Assembly: GCA_017948555.1 (NCBI GenBank)
Contig: JAFMYY010000024.1
Coordinates: 40,498-104,497 of the forward strand
From: Cesiribacteraceae bacterium YIM B00369
GTDB taxonomy: Bacteria; Bacteroidota; Bacteroidia; Cytophagales; Cyclobacteriaceae
Direction of reading: 5' to 3'
Length of the DNA: 64,000 nucleotides
Position 1 is the stretch's first letter. Every line of letters begins with the position of its first letter. The notes under the pieces were generated by a model. It saw only the letters and a program-made list of their open reading frames with translations. It did no database searches and was not told the origin of the DNA. Shown in pieces: positions 17,888 to 26,783 of the stretch. Made by a program: the position numbers and the translations under genes.

Positions 17888-19609
17888 ATGAAAGACCGTA
17901 TCTTACTCTTTTTGTTGTTCCTGTTGCCTTTGCAGCTGGTGCATGCACAAAGTAAAAATGATAACCAGCAGAAATACCTGAGGGCGAAGAATCTGTTTAA
18001 GCAGGAGCAGTATGTGCAGGCCATGGATGCATTCCGGCAGCTGGCTGCAGTACAAAATAATAATTCTTTTGCGGAGTATGCTTCCTTTTATTACGCTTTA
18101 TCGGCGCTGGAAGCAGGCAGGCCTGCCGAAGCCAGAGCTATGCTGCAGCAAATCAGGAGAAAATACAGTGGCTGGGACCAGCAGGAGGAAGTCAGCTATT
18201 TACTAACCAGGGTTTACCTGGAAGAAAAATCCTGGGTACAAGCTATTGAAACCATCCGCGAAATCCGGAATAAAAGAGTTCAGGCAGATGCAAGGGAAAT
18301 GGCAGCTAATTTCTTTGCCAGGGAACAGGATCTTAGCATGCTCAAAAACCTTTTACAGAAATACCCTGAAGCAGACTATCTTGCAAAGGTGGTGGCTAAC
18401 AAAATAAGCAGACAGCCTTTACCGGAACAGGATCAGGAGTATCTGCAGCAGTTGGTAAGTACTTACAAACTGGATAAGGAACTGGTAAATAAGCCGGGGC
18501 TGGGTACATCCCAAAAGAAGGAGGCATATCATGTGGCCGCACTTTTGCCTTTCCTTTACAATGACCTTCAGCCGGAGAGCAACCTGCACACCCAGAATTT
18601 TGTGCTGGATATTTATGAGGGAATGAAGATAGCTGTTGAGGATCTGGATAGCCTGGGGGTAAAGATCAACCTGCATGCATTTGATACAAAGAGAGACAGC
18701 CTTACTACTAAAAAGCTGATCAATACGCGCGAAATGGAGAAAATGGACTTAATTGTCGGTCCCCTGTATCCCGGACCAAGCAAGGTGGCATTTGATTTTT
18801 CCTATGAGAACGGTGTTAATATGGTAAATCCTTTGTCTTTTAATCCGGAAGTAATTCAAAATAATCCTTACTCCTTTTTGTTCAGGCCTTCTTTAGTAAC
18901 TCAGGGAAAAAGAGCTGCAGAATTTGCCTCCAGATCCTTTGAAGATAAGAATGCTTTTATAATTTATGGTCCAAAGGAAAAGGATTCAATAATGGCCCAT
19001 AGTTATAAGCAGGCTATTGAAAAGAATGGCTTTCGGGTAAAAAGAATGGAAAAGATTCCGGCCGGAGAGGAGAGCCGTATCAATAAAATTCTTTTGCCGG
19101 GGAATGATAACCGTGATGCAATGAAAGAAGGCGGCAGTTTGCATCAGAAAAATGTAGGGCATGTTTTTGTGGCATCTGAAGATGAGCTGATCGTTTCCTA
19201 TACTATAAATGCATTGGAAAAGCGGGGAGACCGGCTTCCGCTGGTTGGGCATGAGAGCTGGTTAAAGAAAAATATTGTCCGCTTTGATCAGGTGGAACGC
19301 CTTGGAGTTTACTTTGTAGCTCCCGAATTTGTCGATTACACATCTGAGGGTTACCTGGAATTCCGGAATAAGTACCGGGAAAGAGTGAATAACCTTCCAT
19401 CGCGCTTTGCTTATGCCGGATATGACCTTATGATGTACTTTGGCCAGATGATGCACCAGTATGGTAACCTCTTTCAGAAGGAAATAGATCAGGAACCATT
19501 CCGTAAGGGAATATTGTGTACAGGATATTCCTTTACCAACAGCAACGATAATCAATGTGTACCTGTGGTAAAGTTTAATGAATCAGCTCTGGAAATTGTG
19601 TTCCAGTAG
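17888..19609 (+). CDS. LpoA-like protein: TPR-type helical domain plus periplasmic-binding fold
   Basis: A 573-residue exported protein. The signal peptide (about 1-20, ending LVHA-QS) is followed by a helical TPR-like region (about 25-200: YLRAKNLFKQEQYVQAMDAF, EYASFYYALSALEAGRPAEA). Next comes a type I periplasmic-binding domain (about 215-573: HVAALLPFLYN, IYEGMKIAVEDLDSLGV, MDLIVGPLYPGPSKV, VGHESWLKK). The order TPR then PBP1 fold is that of LpoA, the outer-membrane activator of penicillin-binding protein 1A. It is also the layout of Bacteroidota proteins usually labelled ABC substrate-binding. No permease or ATPase genes are nearby, which favours a structural or regulatory role over transport. 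There is no lipobox. Confidence 0.8.
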   Translation: MKDRILLFLLFLLPLQLVHAQSKNDNQQKYLRAKNLFKQEQYVQAMDAFRQLAAVQNNNSFAEYASFYYALSALEAGRPAEARAMLQQIRRKYSGWDQQEEVSYLLTRVYLEEKSWVQAIETIREIRNKRVQADAREMAANFFAREQDLSMLKNLLQKYPEADYLAKVVANKISRQPLPEQDQEYLQQLVSTYKLDKELVNKPGLGTSQKKEAYHVAALLPFLYNDLQPESNLHTQNFVLDIYEGMKIAVEDLDSLGVKINLHAFDTKRDSLTTKKLINTREMEKMDLIVGPLYPGPSKVAFDFSYENGVNMVNPLSFNPEVIQNNPYSFLFRPSLVTQGKRAAEFASRSFEDKNAFIIYGPKEKDSIMAHSYKQAIEKNGFRVKRMEKIPAGEESRINKILLPGNDNRDAMKEGGSLHQKNVGHVFVASEDELIVSYTINALEKRGDRLPLVGHESWLKKNIVRFDQVERLGVYFVAPEFVDYTSEGYLEFRNKYRERVNNLPSRFAYAGYDLMMYFGQMMHQYGNLFQKEIDQEPFRKGILCTGYSFTNSNDNQCVPVVKFNESALEIVFQ

Positions 19610-19618
19610 TTTTTTTTT

Positions 19619-19730
19619 AGTGAGTAGTGAGTAGTGAGTAGTGAGTCAGGAGAGAGAAAATATGTGTTTTTGTAAAAACTTCCCATCCGGAAAGTTTTTA
19701 CTAAAGACTAAAGACTAAAGACTAAAGACT
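19619..19730. repeat. Heptad-repeat stem-loop element between the LpoA-like gene and hemL
   Basis: The left arm (19619-19650) is four near-perfect copies of the 7-bp unit GTGAGTA, ending in GTGAGTC. The right arm (19700-19730) is four exact copies of ACTAAAG plus ACT. The arms are reverse-complementary in outline (AGT heptads against ACT heptads) rather than base by base. The 50-bp loop contains its own short complementarity (GTAAAAACTT with AAGTTTTTAC). This is the least degenerate copy in the window. Confidence 0.85.
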
Positions 19731-19758
19731 TTTTACACTGTATCAAAAATCAGGATTT

Positions 19759-21054
19759 ATGTTAAAGCACGGGAATAGCAGTAACCTTTTTAATAAAGCA
19801 CAAAATTTTATTCCGGGCGGAGTAAATTCCCCGGTCAGGGCTTTTAAGGCAGTAGGAGGAAACCCTCTGTTTATAAAGTCAGCCAAAGGGGCATATATGT
19901 ACGATGAGGATGGTAACCGCTTTATCGAGCTTATAAACTCCTGGGGGCCAATGATTCTCGGGCACTCTAATGAAAGAATTAATAAGGCGGTGGCTGATGC
20001 TTTACCGGCCTCTCTTTCTTTCGGGGCACCAACAGCCCGGGAGGTGGAAATTGCAGAGCTTATTACTACTATGTTCCCTTCCATAGAGAAGGTACGGATG
20101 GTGAATAGCGGTACAGAAGCCACAATGTCGGCTATCCGTCTGGCGCGGGGCTATACAGGGCGCGATAAAATCATTAAGTTCGAAGGTTGCTATCATGGTC
20201 ATGGAGACTCTTTCCTGATAGCTGCCGGATCAGGGGCCATAACTATGGGAACTCCCGACAGCCCCGGAGTAACCAGGGGAACCGCCGAAGATACGCTTAC
20301 GGCTCCTTATAATAATCTTGAAGCAGTCGAGGAACTTGTGGCTGCCAACAAAGGAAAAGTGGCCGCTCTTATTCTGGAGCCTGTGGCCGGAAATATGGGT
20401 TGCATTCTTCCGCGCGAAGGCTTTTTACAGGGGCTTCGTAAGTTATGCGATGCCGAAGGTATTGTGCTCATCTTCGATGAGGTAATGACCGGGTTCAGGC
20501 TTTCCAAAGGAGGGGCTCAGGAGTTATTCGGGGTTCAGGCAGATCTGACAACTCTTGGAAAAATTATAGGGGGAGGAATGCCTGTGGGAGCTTATGGCGG
20601 ACGCAGGGAAATAATGGATTTTGTCTCTCCGGCCGGCCCTGTATATCAGGCTGGTACCCTTTCGGGCAACCCAATTGCAATGGCTGCCGGAATGGCCATG
20701 TTAACTTACCTCAACGAACATCCGGAGGTATATACACAGCTGGAAAATACAGGAACCAGAATTGTGCAGGATATAAGGGACAATTTGAAAGAACTGGGGC
20801 TGAATTATACTATCAATCATTTAGGTTCTATGTTCAGCATTTTCTTCTCTGAAGAAGAGGTGTATGATTTTGAAACAGCAAAAAAATGCGATACAGCACT
20901 TTTTGGTCGTTATTTCAGGGCGATGCTTGAAAAAGGAGTATATCTTGCGCCTTCGCAGTTTGAGACTCTTTTCCTGTCCACGGCTTTATCTGAACAGGAT
21001 TTGCTCCATCTGAAAAAGGCAAATTTTGAAAGTCTGAAGGAAATCCATTCCTGA
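19759..21054 (+). CDS. hemL: Glutamate-1-semialdehyde 2,1-aminomutase
   Basis: Forms 5-aminolevulinate from glutamate-1-semialdehyde in tetrapyrrole synthesis by the C5 route. The 431-residue PLP enzyme begins with the family signature [13 protein letters not shown]. It has the PLP phosphate-binding turn [15 protein letters not shown], the cofactor aspartate in FDEVMTGFR and the Schiff-base lysine K268 in [17 protein letters not shown]. The gene stands alone here; other hem genes are not in the window. A strong terminator follows. Confidence 0.97.
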   Translation: MLKHGNSSNLFNKAQNFIPGGVNSPVRAFKAVGGNPLFIKSAKGAYMYDEDGNRFIELINSWGPMILGHSNERINKAVADALPASLSFGAPTAREVEIAELITTMFPSIEKVRMVNSGTEATMSAIRLARGYTGRDKIIKFEGCYHGHGDSFLIAAGSGAITMGTPDSPGVTRGTAEDTLTAPYNNLEAVEELVAANKGKVAALILEPVAGNMGCILPREGFLQGLRKLCDAEGIVLIFDEVMTGFRLSKGGAQELFGVQADLTTLGKIIGGGMPVGAYGGRREIMDFVSPAGPVYQAGTLSGNPIAMAAGMAMLTYLNEHPEVYTQLENTGTRIVQDIRDNLKELGLNYTINHLGSMFSIFFSEEEVYDFETAKKCDTALFGRYFRAMLEKGVYLAPSQFETLFLSTALSEQDLLHLKKANFESLKEIHS

Positions 21055-21078
21055 TATCAATAAGAGTAGAGGAGGAGG

Positions 21079-21115
21079 GGCACTTTTACAGAATATCTGT
21101 AAAGGTGCCTTTTTT
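21079..21115 (+). terminator. Rho-independent terminator after hemL
   Basis: A 13-bp stem GGCACTTTTACAG (21079-21091) / CTGTAAAGGTGCC (21097-21109) with one mispair, then six Ts. Confidence 0.92.
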
Positions 21116-21471
21116 CTGTTTACACCTTCCGGGGGGAGCCGGCAATATAACAGGTTTATTTTTTAAGATGTTTTGTAGATTAAAATGAATTGTTTTTGGT
21201 CTGTCACCCTTATTTTTCATGCAGGGGAGTGTGTCTTTTTTTTATTTGAAGGGAAAGGAGCAGAAGCGTTAAAATACCTTTACCGGCTTACTTTAACCGT
21301 TTGGTTCTAATCTGTTGATTCCCACAGTGTCATGATAAAATGTAATTTTTACTAAAATATTGCACAGTACTTACCTCTGTGGTGCTGGTAAAAAGTCTTT
21401 TTGTATATTTATTTCCAGAATCAAATGCGGAGGCACCCTATTTGGTGTGTGTCCAATTAAAAGACCCTACA
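21116..21471. other. AT-rich upstream region of the outer-membrane protein gene
   Basis: About 350 bases with no gene-like frame. The reading frame of the next gene stays open upstream to 21379, but that part has no coding character and precedes the signal peptide. No clear TAnnTTTG element or riboswitch was recognised. Confidence 0.4.
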
Positions 21472-22479
21472 GTGAAAAAAATTATACTTCTTGCTTTTAT
21501 CATTTTGTCAGGTACTATAAACCTGATGGGGCAGGGTAGCCGGAATGAAAAAAAAATCCTTACCTACGAGACTCTTTACGATGCTCCTTACGAGATAAAT
21601 AAACTCTGGGTGCAATTCCAGCCGGTGTATACTGAATTGTCGGTAATGAACCCTACTGCCGGTTTTGGGGTGGAGGCAACTTATTACTGGGCCGATAAAT
21701 TTGACTTCAGGGCACATTTCAGGAAGCCTTATGGCCGCCAAACAGACTACCAGCGGAATATTGCTTTCTATAATGCTCCGGAGGTAGATAATGATATTGC
21801 TATTTTTAACTACTTTGAAATTGGCGGAACCTATCATATCAAAGACAGGGAGGAAGATACAGAAACCTTTATCCATTTATATTCTCAGCGCTACACTTCA
21901 GGAAACAAGTGGAAATCGATGGTGCCTGAAAAATCCAGGATACCTACTAAAGTAAGAAAGATTTTAGGTGCCCGTGCCGGAAGTATGGTTTATAAGACCA
22001 ACTTTAATCTCGACCGTGTAATGGAGGATGACGGAGTTCAGCTGTTAAATGCAGAAGGTGTTGCACTGCCTGCCACTGTGGAGAACCCCTTTACGCGGGT
22101 AAATGTAAAAGGAGGATATGCGGGAGCTTCATACGCCTGGATAAAGAACGTGGCTATTGACCCCGACCGCAGCTACAGCGACCTTGTAAAAGATCTCATC
22201 ATTACCGCTTATGCAGATATTCTCTTTGCAGGTCAGATAGAGTATAGTGATGTTTTCTACCGGAAAATACCTTATGCAGCTGATGGTTTAGGTAAGAATT
22301 ATTTCGGATTCCGTGCCGGACTTGACGGTAAGTTCAACCGCACCCTCAGCTGGGGTTATAACGGAGAAATCGGGTACCGTCCCGGGGTGCAGGGCAAAGG
22401 CTTTTATGCATTAATAAAAATCAGCTTCCCTGTATACAGCACCGACCTCGATAACAGGGTTGAAGCATTCAGTAAGTAA
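21472..22479 (+). CDS. Predicted outer-membrane beta-barrel protein, function unknown
   Basis: A 335-residue protein starting at GTG 21472, chosen because it gives a clean signal peptide (KKIILLAFIILSGTINLMGQG). The mature part is rich in alternating aromatic and polar residues (FGVEATYYWADKFDFRAHFR, YNGEIGYRPG, GFYALIKISFPVY) and ends in a strand-like segment, as expected of a porin-type barrel. No named family was recognised with confidence. It is convergent with kdsB. Confidence 0.75.
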   Translation: MKKIILLAFIILSGTINLMGQGSRNEKKILTYETLYDAPYEINKLWVQFQPVYTELSVMNPTAGFGVEATYYWADKFDFRAHFRKPYGRQTDYQRNIAFYNAPEVDNDIAIFNYFEIGGTYHIKDREEDTETFIHLYSQRYTSGNKWKSMVPEKSRIPTKVRKILGARAGSMVYKTNFNLDRVMEDDGVQLLNAEGVALPATVENPFTRVNVKGGYAGASYAWIKNVAIDPDRSYSDLVKDLIITAYADILFAGQIEYSDVFYRKIPYAADGLGKNYFGFRAGLDGKFNRTLSWGYNGEIGYRPGVQGKGFYALIKISFPVYSTDLDNRVEAFSK

Positions 22480-22600
22480 TCCTTAGTCTGCCTTCAATCT
22501 GCAGTCATAAGTCTTAGTTCAGAAAGATGGAGGCTACTCTTAATGCTCCAATAATCGCAGGACTGCAGACTCATGACTCCCTACTCATGACTAATCATTC
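22480..22600. repeat. Heptad-repeat stem-loop between convergent genes (barrel protein / kdsB)
   Basis: The left arm directly follows the stop codon: TCCTTAG, TCTGCCT, TCAATCT, GCAGTCA, TAAGTCT, TAGTTCA (22480-22521). The right arm is AGGACTG, CAGACTC, ATGACTC, CCTACTC, ATGACTA, ATCATTC (22559-22600). It runs through the kdsB stop codon (minus-strand TAG at 22593-22591) into its last codons. AGTC-type heptads face GACT-type heptads. Confidence 0.75.
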
Positions 22601-23334
22601 TTAAGGTATGCCAGGGCTCTTTCAAGGTCTTCAGGTGTGTCTATTCCTATTGACTCAAGTCTTGTTTCAGCTATTTGAATACTGTAGCCCGCCTGCAGCC
22701 ACCGGAGCTGTTCAAGCGATTCAGCCTTTTCAAGTGAAGAGGGTTGTAGCTGGGTGATCTGCGATAAAATATCCGCCCTGTAAGCGTAAATTCCTATATG
22801 TTTGTAAAAAGAATGTTTGCTTAGCCATTCCCTTTCAGGGGTGTTGCGGATGTGCGGAACGGGAGACCTGCTGAAATATAAAGCCTGTCCTTTCTGGTTC
22901 GATACCACTTTTACAATATTCGGATTGAACAGCTGTGCAGGATCTTCAATTTTCTTTTTAAGGGTGGCAAGTTCTGTTTGGCCGTTGAGTAAGTTGGCCA
23001 GGGTGGTTATCTGCTCGGGGTTGATAAAAGGCTCATCGCCCTGTATGTTTATTACATAATCATACCAGTCGGTAAGCTGGGTAAGTGCCTCCTGGCAACG
23101 ATCGGTGCCACTCTGGTGCTGGTCGCTGGTCATGCAGGCTCTGCCCCCCGCCTTAGTTACTGCTTCTGCTATCTGTGGGTGATCAGTAGCCACTACCACA
23201 TCCAGGAGTGCGGAACAAGCCTTTGCTTTTTCCAGCACCCACTGTACCATGGGTTTGCCATTAATATCTGCCAGTGCCTTGGCCGGAAAACGGCTCGATC
23301 CAAACCGGGCGGGAATTATACCTACTATTCTCAT
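22591..23334 (-). CDS. kdsB: 3-deoxy-manno-octulosonate cytidylyltransferase
   Basis: Activates Kdo as CMP-Kdo for attachment to lipid A. The 247-residue protein begins IIPARFGSSRFPAKALADINGKPMV, the nucleotide-binding signature of the family. It also has TDHPQIAEAV, INIQGDEPFI and HIGIYAYRADIL. Its start codon overlaps the stop of the upstream nfeD-like gene by four bases (ATGA), so the two are translationally coupled. Its last codons lie in a heptad-repeat array. The product feeds the same pathway as the lpx operon at 45.4-48.6 kb. Confidence 0.96.
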   Translation of the reverse strand: MRIVGIIPARFGSSRFPAKALADINGKPMVQWVLEKAKACSALLDVVVATDHPQIAEAVTKAGGRACMTSDQHQSGTDRCQEALTQLTDWYDYVINIQGDEPFINPEQITTLANLLNGQTELATLKKKIEDPAQLFNPNIVKVVSNQKGQALYFSRSPVPHIRNTPEREWLSKHSFYKHIGIYAYRADILSQITQLQPSSLEKAESLEQLRWLQAGYSIQIAETRLESIGIDTPEDLERALAYLKND

Positions 23335-24707
23335 TCTGTTTCTATCAGTTTAACTTTAAAAGAAGATCCTCTGTCATCTGTAACTTCAATCCTGCTTCCC
23401 TGTGGAATATAGTCGCCCCTGCTGGTAGCATCGTAAATTTCATTGTCTATAATAATCTTGCCGCTGGGGCGCAAAACAGTGTATGCTATGCCTTTTTTTC
23501 CAATGTAGGATTCGGTCCGGAAGTTGGCGGTATAACCTTGTTTACTGTCCTGTATATCTTCCAGCGATACACGCTTAAAGGCCTGAGAGTTTACAAACCG
23601 CATACCTCCTGCAAAAATTACCACCAAGCTACCCAACATACCGGCAATAGTGGCAAGAACAGCTTTTAAAACCTGACTGGCCGGAACAAACTCAAAATTA
23701 AACCAGTCGTTATTGAGCATTATAAGGATGAGGGAGCCAATAGTAAGGAATAAACCACTTATGCCAGCAATGCCAAAGCCGGGGATTACAAATATTTCGG
23801 CTGCAATCAGGGCCAGTCCGGCAAAAAAGGCAATGATCTCCCAGTTCTCAGCCAGTCCGGTTAAGTAATAAGGAGTAAGGTACAGTACCAGTGCAATAAG
23901 AGAGGCCACCAGTGGAAAGCCCACCCCCGGAGTTTGCAGTTCAAAATAAAGGCCGCCTATAATAAGCAGTATTAAAATGCTGCTCACATAGGGGTTTATA
24001 AACAGGGAAATGATTTTTTCAGCAGTATCCGGTTCGTATCTGATGATCTCATAATCCTCCACTCCGTTTCGCTCCAGTATTTCTTCAATGCTGCTTACCT
24101 GACCTTCGCAGAAGCCATGTTCAATAGCCTCTGAGGTGGAAAATGTAATCACCTCTCCTTTAGGTGAAATACCGGGAATTTCAATATTCTCGTCAACCAT
24201 AGCCTCTGCAATATGGGGGTCGCGGCCGGTAGCTTCTGCGGTGGAGCGCATAATGGACCTCATATACGACTGGTATTTGTCAGGAGCGGCATCGCCGTTC
24301 TGCGTTACCACGGTGGCAGCCCCTATACTGGCTCCCTTAGCCATATATATAGAGTCGGCAGCTATTGAAATTAAAGCACCGGCTGAGGCGGCATCTTTAT
24401 TAATAAACACCCAGACAGGAGCAGGGTATTCCAGTATCATGGTTCTTATCTCGTCAGCATCCGTAACAGCCCCTCCATAAGTGTCCATCTCAAGAATAAT
24501 AATATCCGCGTTCTGTCCGTGGGCTTCTTCAAGAGCCAGTTGGGTGTACCTGTTGGTGCGGGGGTCAATTTGTGCCTTCAGCTCCATTACAAATACTTTG
24601 GTTTGTATGTTTGGAGGAATACTTTGTGCTCTGACCGTAATCAGGAAGCCTGTTAAAAACAGAGCAGCTATTGCTATGGCGGGACCGCTAATTTTCTTGT
24701 TCAACAT
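23331..24707 (-). CDS. Long-form NfeD family membrane serine protease
   Basis: A 458-residue protein of the ClpP-class/NfeD family linked to membrane protein quality control and lipid-raft (flotillin-like) systems. The signal peptide (about 1-28) is followed by a ClpP/crotonase-fold protease domain (about 37-230). Here DTYGGAV forms the oxyanion region and KDAASAGALIS holds the nucleophile S108. Several transmembrane helices (about 245-390: SSILILLIIGGLYFELQTPG, WEIIAFFAGLALIAAEIFVIPGFG) lead to a C-terminal OB-fold domain (about 400-458: GKKGIAYTVLRPSGKI). It is divergent from the DUF4905 gene by 53 bp. Confidence 0.93.
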   Translation of the reverse strand: MLNKKISGPAIAIAALFLTGFLITVRAQSIPPNIQTKVFVMELKAQIDPRTNRYTQLALEEAHGQNADIIILEMDTYGGAVTDADEIRTMILEYPAPVWVFINKDAASAGALISIAADSIYMAKGASIGAATVVTQNGDAAPDKYQSYMRSIMRSTAEATGRDPHIAEAMVDENIEIPGISPKGEVITFSTSEAIEHGFCEGQVSSIEEILERNGVEDYEIIRYEPDTAEKIISLFINPYVSSILILLIIGGLYFELQTPGVGFPLVASLIALVLYLTPYYLTGLAENWEIIAFFAGLALIAAEIFVIPGFGIAGISGLFLTIGSLILIMLNNDWFNFEFVPASQVLKAVLATIAGMLGSLVVIFAGGMRFVNSQAFKRVSLEDIQDSKQGYTANFRTESYIGKKGIAYTVLRPSGKIIIDNEIYDATSRGDYIPQGSRIEVTDDRGSSFKVKLIETE

Positions 24708-24760
24708 GTTTCAAAACCTTAATGAAAGTTTTAATTTTACGAAAAGATAGTGAATAAGCA

Positions 24761-25582
24761 TTGGCCTCAAAATTAAATAATCTTTTTTCATTTCAATTCC
24801 CATCTGCTATATGGCGGATGGAGCTTGATGCGGAGCAGCAGCAAATAGGTCTGGAGCTTCGCAACGGAGAAAGCCTTGAGGTGAATTTTGCACTCATTGA
24901 TTTGCAGAGCAACAGCTTGCTGTGGGATGATTTGAGCTTTGAATCGGGCTGGTGGACGGGACTGAGCGGCTTATACAGAGGGTATATGCTTTTTTACACT
25001 TATGAAGATCAGCAAAATCCGGAGCTCAAAAATGTTTTTGCCATGGAAACAGCAGAAAGAGAAGTTTGCTGGGCTTATTCGGGTTATAACCACCTGGCTT
25101 TCCGGGACTGGAGTACCATCGGCTTCAGCAGGCAGGAGGAGGACCGCTATTATTCCATGATTGATCTTCGCACCGGTGAGCTGAGAAGCCTGGAGGATGA
25201 GGAAGGGCTTCGCCTGCTGGAAGAGGGAAAGGCGGGGCTGAAGCAGGCCGGTAAGGAGAACAGCTTTCCGGTACAGTATGTGGAAGGGAGCCCGTATTTT
25301 GCAACAGTACAGGAGTTCCTTGCTGAGCAATTTAATGTGCAGGCGGTAAAGGCCTGCGAGTATCTTGAGATTTTTGATAAAATCATTATTTCTTATTATA
25401 CTGCAAATAGCGAAAAACCAGCTAACTTTATTCTGGTGTGCAACGAAGAGGATGTATCGCTTCTTTTGCATGAGCAACTGGATAAAGCAGGAGAGGGTGT
25501 GGCCCTGGATACCTTCTTTGTGTCGGGCAGGAAACTTATATTTACCAAAGAGAAAAGAACCATCGAGTGCTATGAGATTTAA
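24761..25582 (+). CDS. DUF4905-like protein, function unknown
   Basis: A 273-residue soluble protein without signal peptide or membrane segments, rich in Trp, Tyr and Glu (WWTGLSGLYRGYMLFYTYEDQQNPE). I recognise it as a Bacteroidota-only family of unknown function, probably DUF4905; the short strands suggest a propeller-like or beta-rich fold, which is inference. The start is TTG at 24761, with no better codon nearby. Its last 11 bases overlap the start of the LysM gene, so the two are expressed together. Confidence 0.7.
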   Translation: MASKLNNLFSFQFPSAIWRMELDAEQQQIGLELRNGESLEVNFALIDLQSNSLLWDDLSFESGWWTGLSGLYRGYMLFYTYEDQQNPELKNVFAMETAEREVCWAYSGYNHLAFRDWSTIGFSRQEEDRYYSMIDLRTGELRSLEDEEGLRLLEEGKAGLKQAGKENSFPVQYVEGSPYFATVQEFLAEQFNVQAVKACEYLEIFDKIIISYYTANSEKPANFILVCNEEDVSLLLHEQLDKAGEGVALDTFFVSGRKLIFTKEKRTIECYEI

Positions 25583-26696
25583 TATTCAGCTTGTTGTAGG
25601 AAGAATAGGAATGGTTATGCTGTTTTTTACTTTGCTTGCAGGTTCACAACAGGTTTTTGCAGGTAATGCGGTAATACCCGGTGATTCTGTAGGAACGGAA
25701 GTAATAAACGGAAAAAGGTTTATCCTTTACAGGGTGGAGCCTAAGGAAACACTGTATTCCATTGCCGGTAAGTATAATGTAAGTGTTGCGGACCTGGTGC
25801 AGGCTAATCCTGAAACTGAAACCGGTCTGAAAATCGGAGCGGTTTTAAGAATTCCTGCAGTGCCGGCTGCCACCTCTTCCGAAGCAGGAGGGAAATTCCA
25901 TGTGGTTGAAAAATCTGAAACTTTATACAGCATCAGCCGCCAGTATAGTATAACAGTAGCACAGCTTAAGGATTGGAATAATCTTGCTTCCGATGCATTA
26001 ACTCCCGGAGACAGGATGCGTGTATCGCCCCCTGAGGGGCAGGCAAAAGCTCCCTCAAGGCCGGATGCCAATACAGCAGCCGGACAGGCAACTACAAATT
26101 CACTTGATTATGCCGGTAAAATAGTGCATACCGTTGAGAGTAAGGAAACTCTTTTTAGTATTGCCCGCATGCATGATACTACAGAAGATAAAATCAGGGA
26201 ATGGAACAAGCTTACCTCAGATAATATAAGCATCGGGCAAAAACTCATTGTTGGTACCAGCAGAGGAATTGCCGGCCGTAACGACAGGAGCAGGGGCAAT
26301 CAGGAGGAAAGCCAGCCCAGGGATTATAAATATAACACGAACCCGATTTCCATTACCCAGATAGGGGATCCTACCCAGGAGGAACTTGTAACCAAAACTG
26401 CCGGCGGAAGTCCTGCTGAAAATGTACGGAAGGTTACCGAGCTGGGAATGGCAATGGTGATCGTGGATACCGTAAATACCAAGAAATACCTTGCACTGCA
26501 CCGCACAGCACCAATTGGCACCATAATGCAGGTGCATAATGAAATGAACAACCTTAGTGTATTTGTAAGAGTGGTGGGAAAGCTGCCGGCTACCGGCGAT
26601 AATGATAAAGTACTTATTAAATTGTCTCCCAAAGCATTTGACAAGCTGGGTGCCTATAACGATAAGTTTCCTGTAAGGCTGACCTACGTTCCCTGA
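25572..26696 (+). CDS. LysM-repeat protein with C-terminal RlpA-like double-psi barrel
   Basis: A 374-residue exported cell-wall-binding protein. ATG 25572 gives a signal peptide (about 1-31, ending QQVFAG); the longer open frame to 25365 only shadows the upstream gene. Three LysM domains follow (about 52-95, 107-150, 184-228; each with KETLYSIA- or SETLYSIS-like starts). A low-complexity linker leads to a barrel domain (about 285-374: LALHRTAPIGTIMQVHNEMN, SVFVRVVGKLPATGDND). This resembles RlpA, a septal lytic transglycosylase. Whether the catalytic residues of RlpA are conserved is unclear. A terminator follows at 26721. Confidence 0.88.
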   Translation: MRFNIQLVVGRIGMVMLFFTLLAGSQQVFAGNAVIPGDSVGTEVINGKRFILYRVEPKETLYSIAGKYNVSVADLVQANPETETGLKIGAVLRIPAVPAATSSEAGGKFHVVEKSETLYSISRQYSITVAQLKDWNNLASDALTPGDRMRVSPPEGQAKAPSRPDANTAAGQATTNSLDYAGKIVHTVESKETLFSIARMHDTTEDKIREWNKLTSDNISIGQKLIVGTSRGIAGRNDRSRGNQEESQPRDYKYNTNPISITQIGDPTQEELVTKTAGGSPAENVRKVTELGMAMVIVDTVNTKKYLALHRTAPIGTIMQVHNEMNNLSVFVRVVGKLPATGDNDKVLIKLSPKAFDKLGAYNDKFPVRLTYVP

Positions 26697-26720
26697 AATT
26701 TTTTTTAAATTTATACTTTT

Positions 26721-26750
26721 AGCCTGTAGGATCTGTTCTACAGGCTTTTT
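26721..26750 (+). terminator. Rho-independent terminator after the LysM gene
   Basis: Stem AGCCTGTAGGA / TCTACAGGCT (26721-26745) with a TCTGT-type loop and a run of Ts. Confidence 0.9.
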
Positions 26751-26783
26751 CATTGTAATTACCACATACAGAATTGTATTTGT

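Noticed and set aside
19619..19730. CRISPR array
   Set aside because: The repeats are 7 bp long without spacers, direct in each arm and inverted between arms. That is not a CRISPR layout, and no cas gene is present.
21379..21471. Upstream extension of the beta-barrel protein gene
   Set aside because: It would place 31 residues before a clear signal peptide; GTG 21472 gives the proper exported N-terminus.
25365..25571. Upstream extension of the LysM protein
   Set aside because: It overlaps the DUF4905 gene in another frame and would bury the signal peptide in the middle of the protein.
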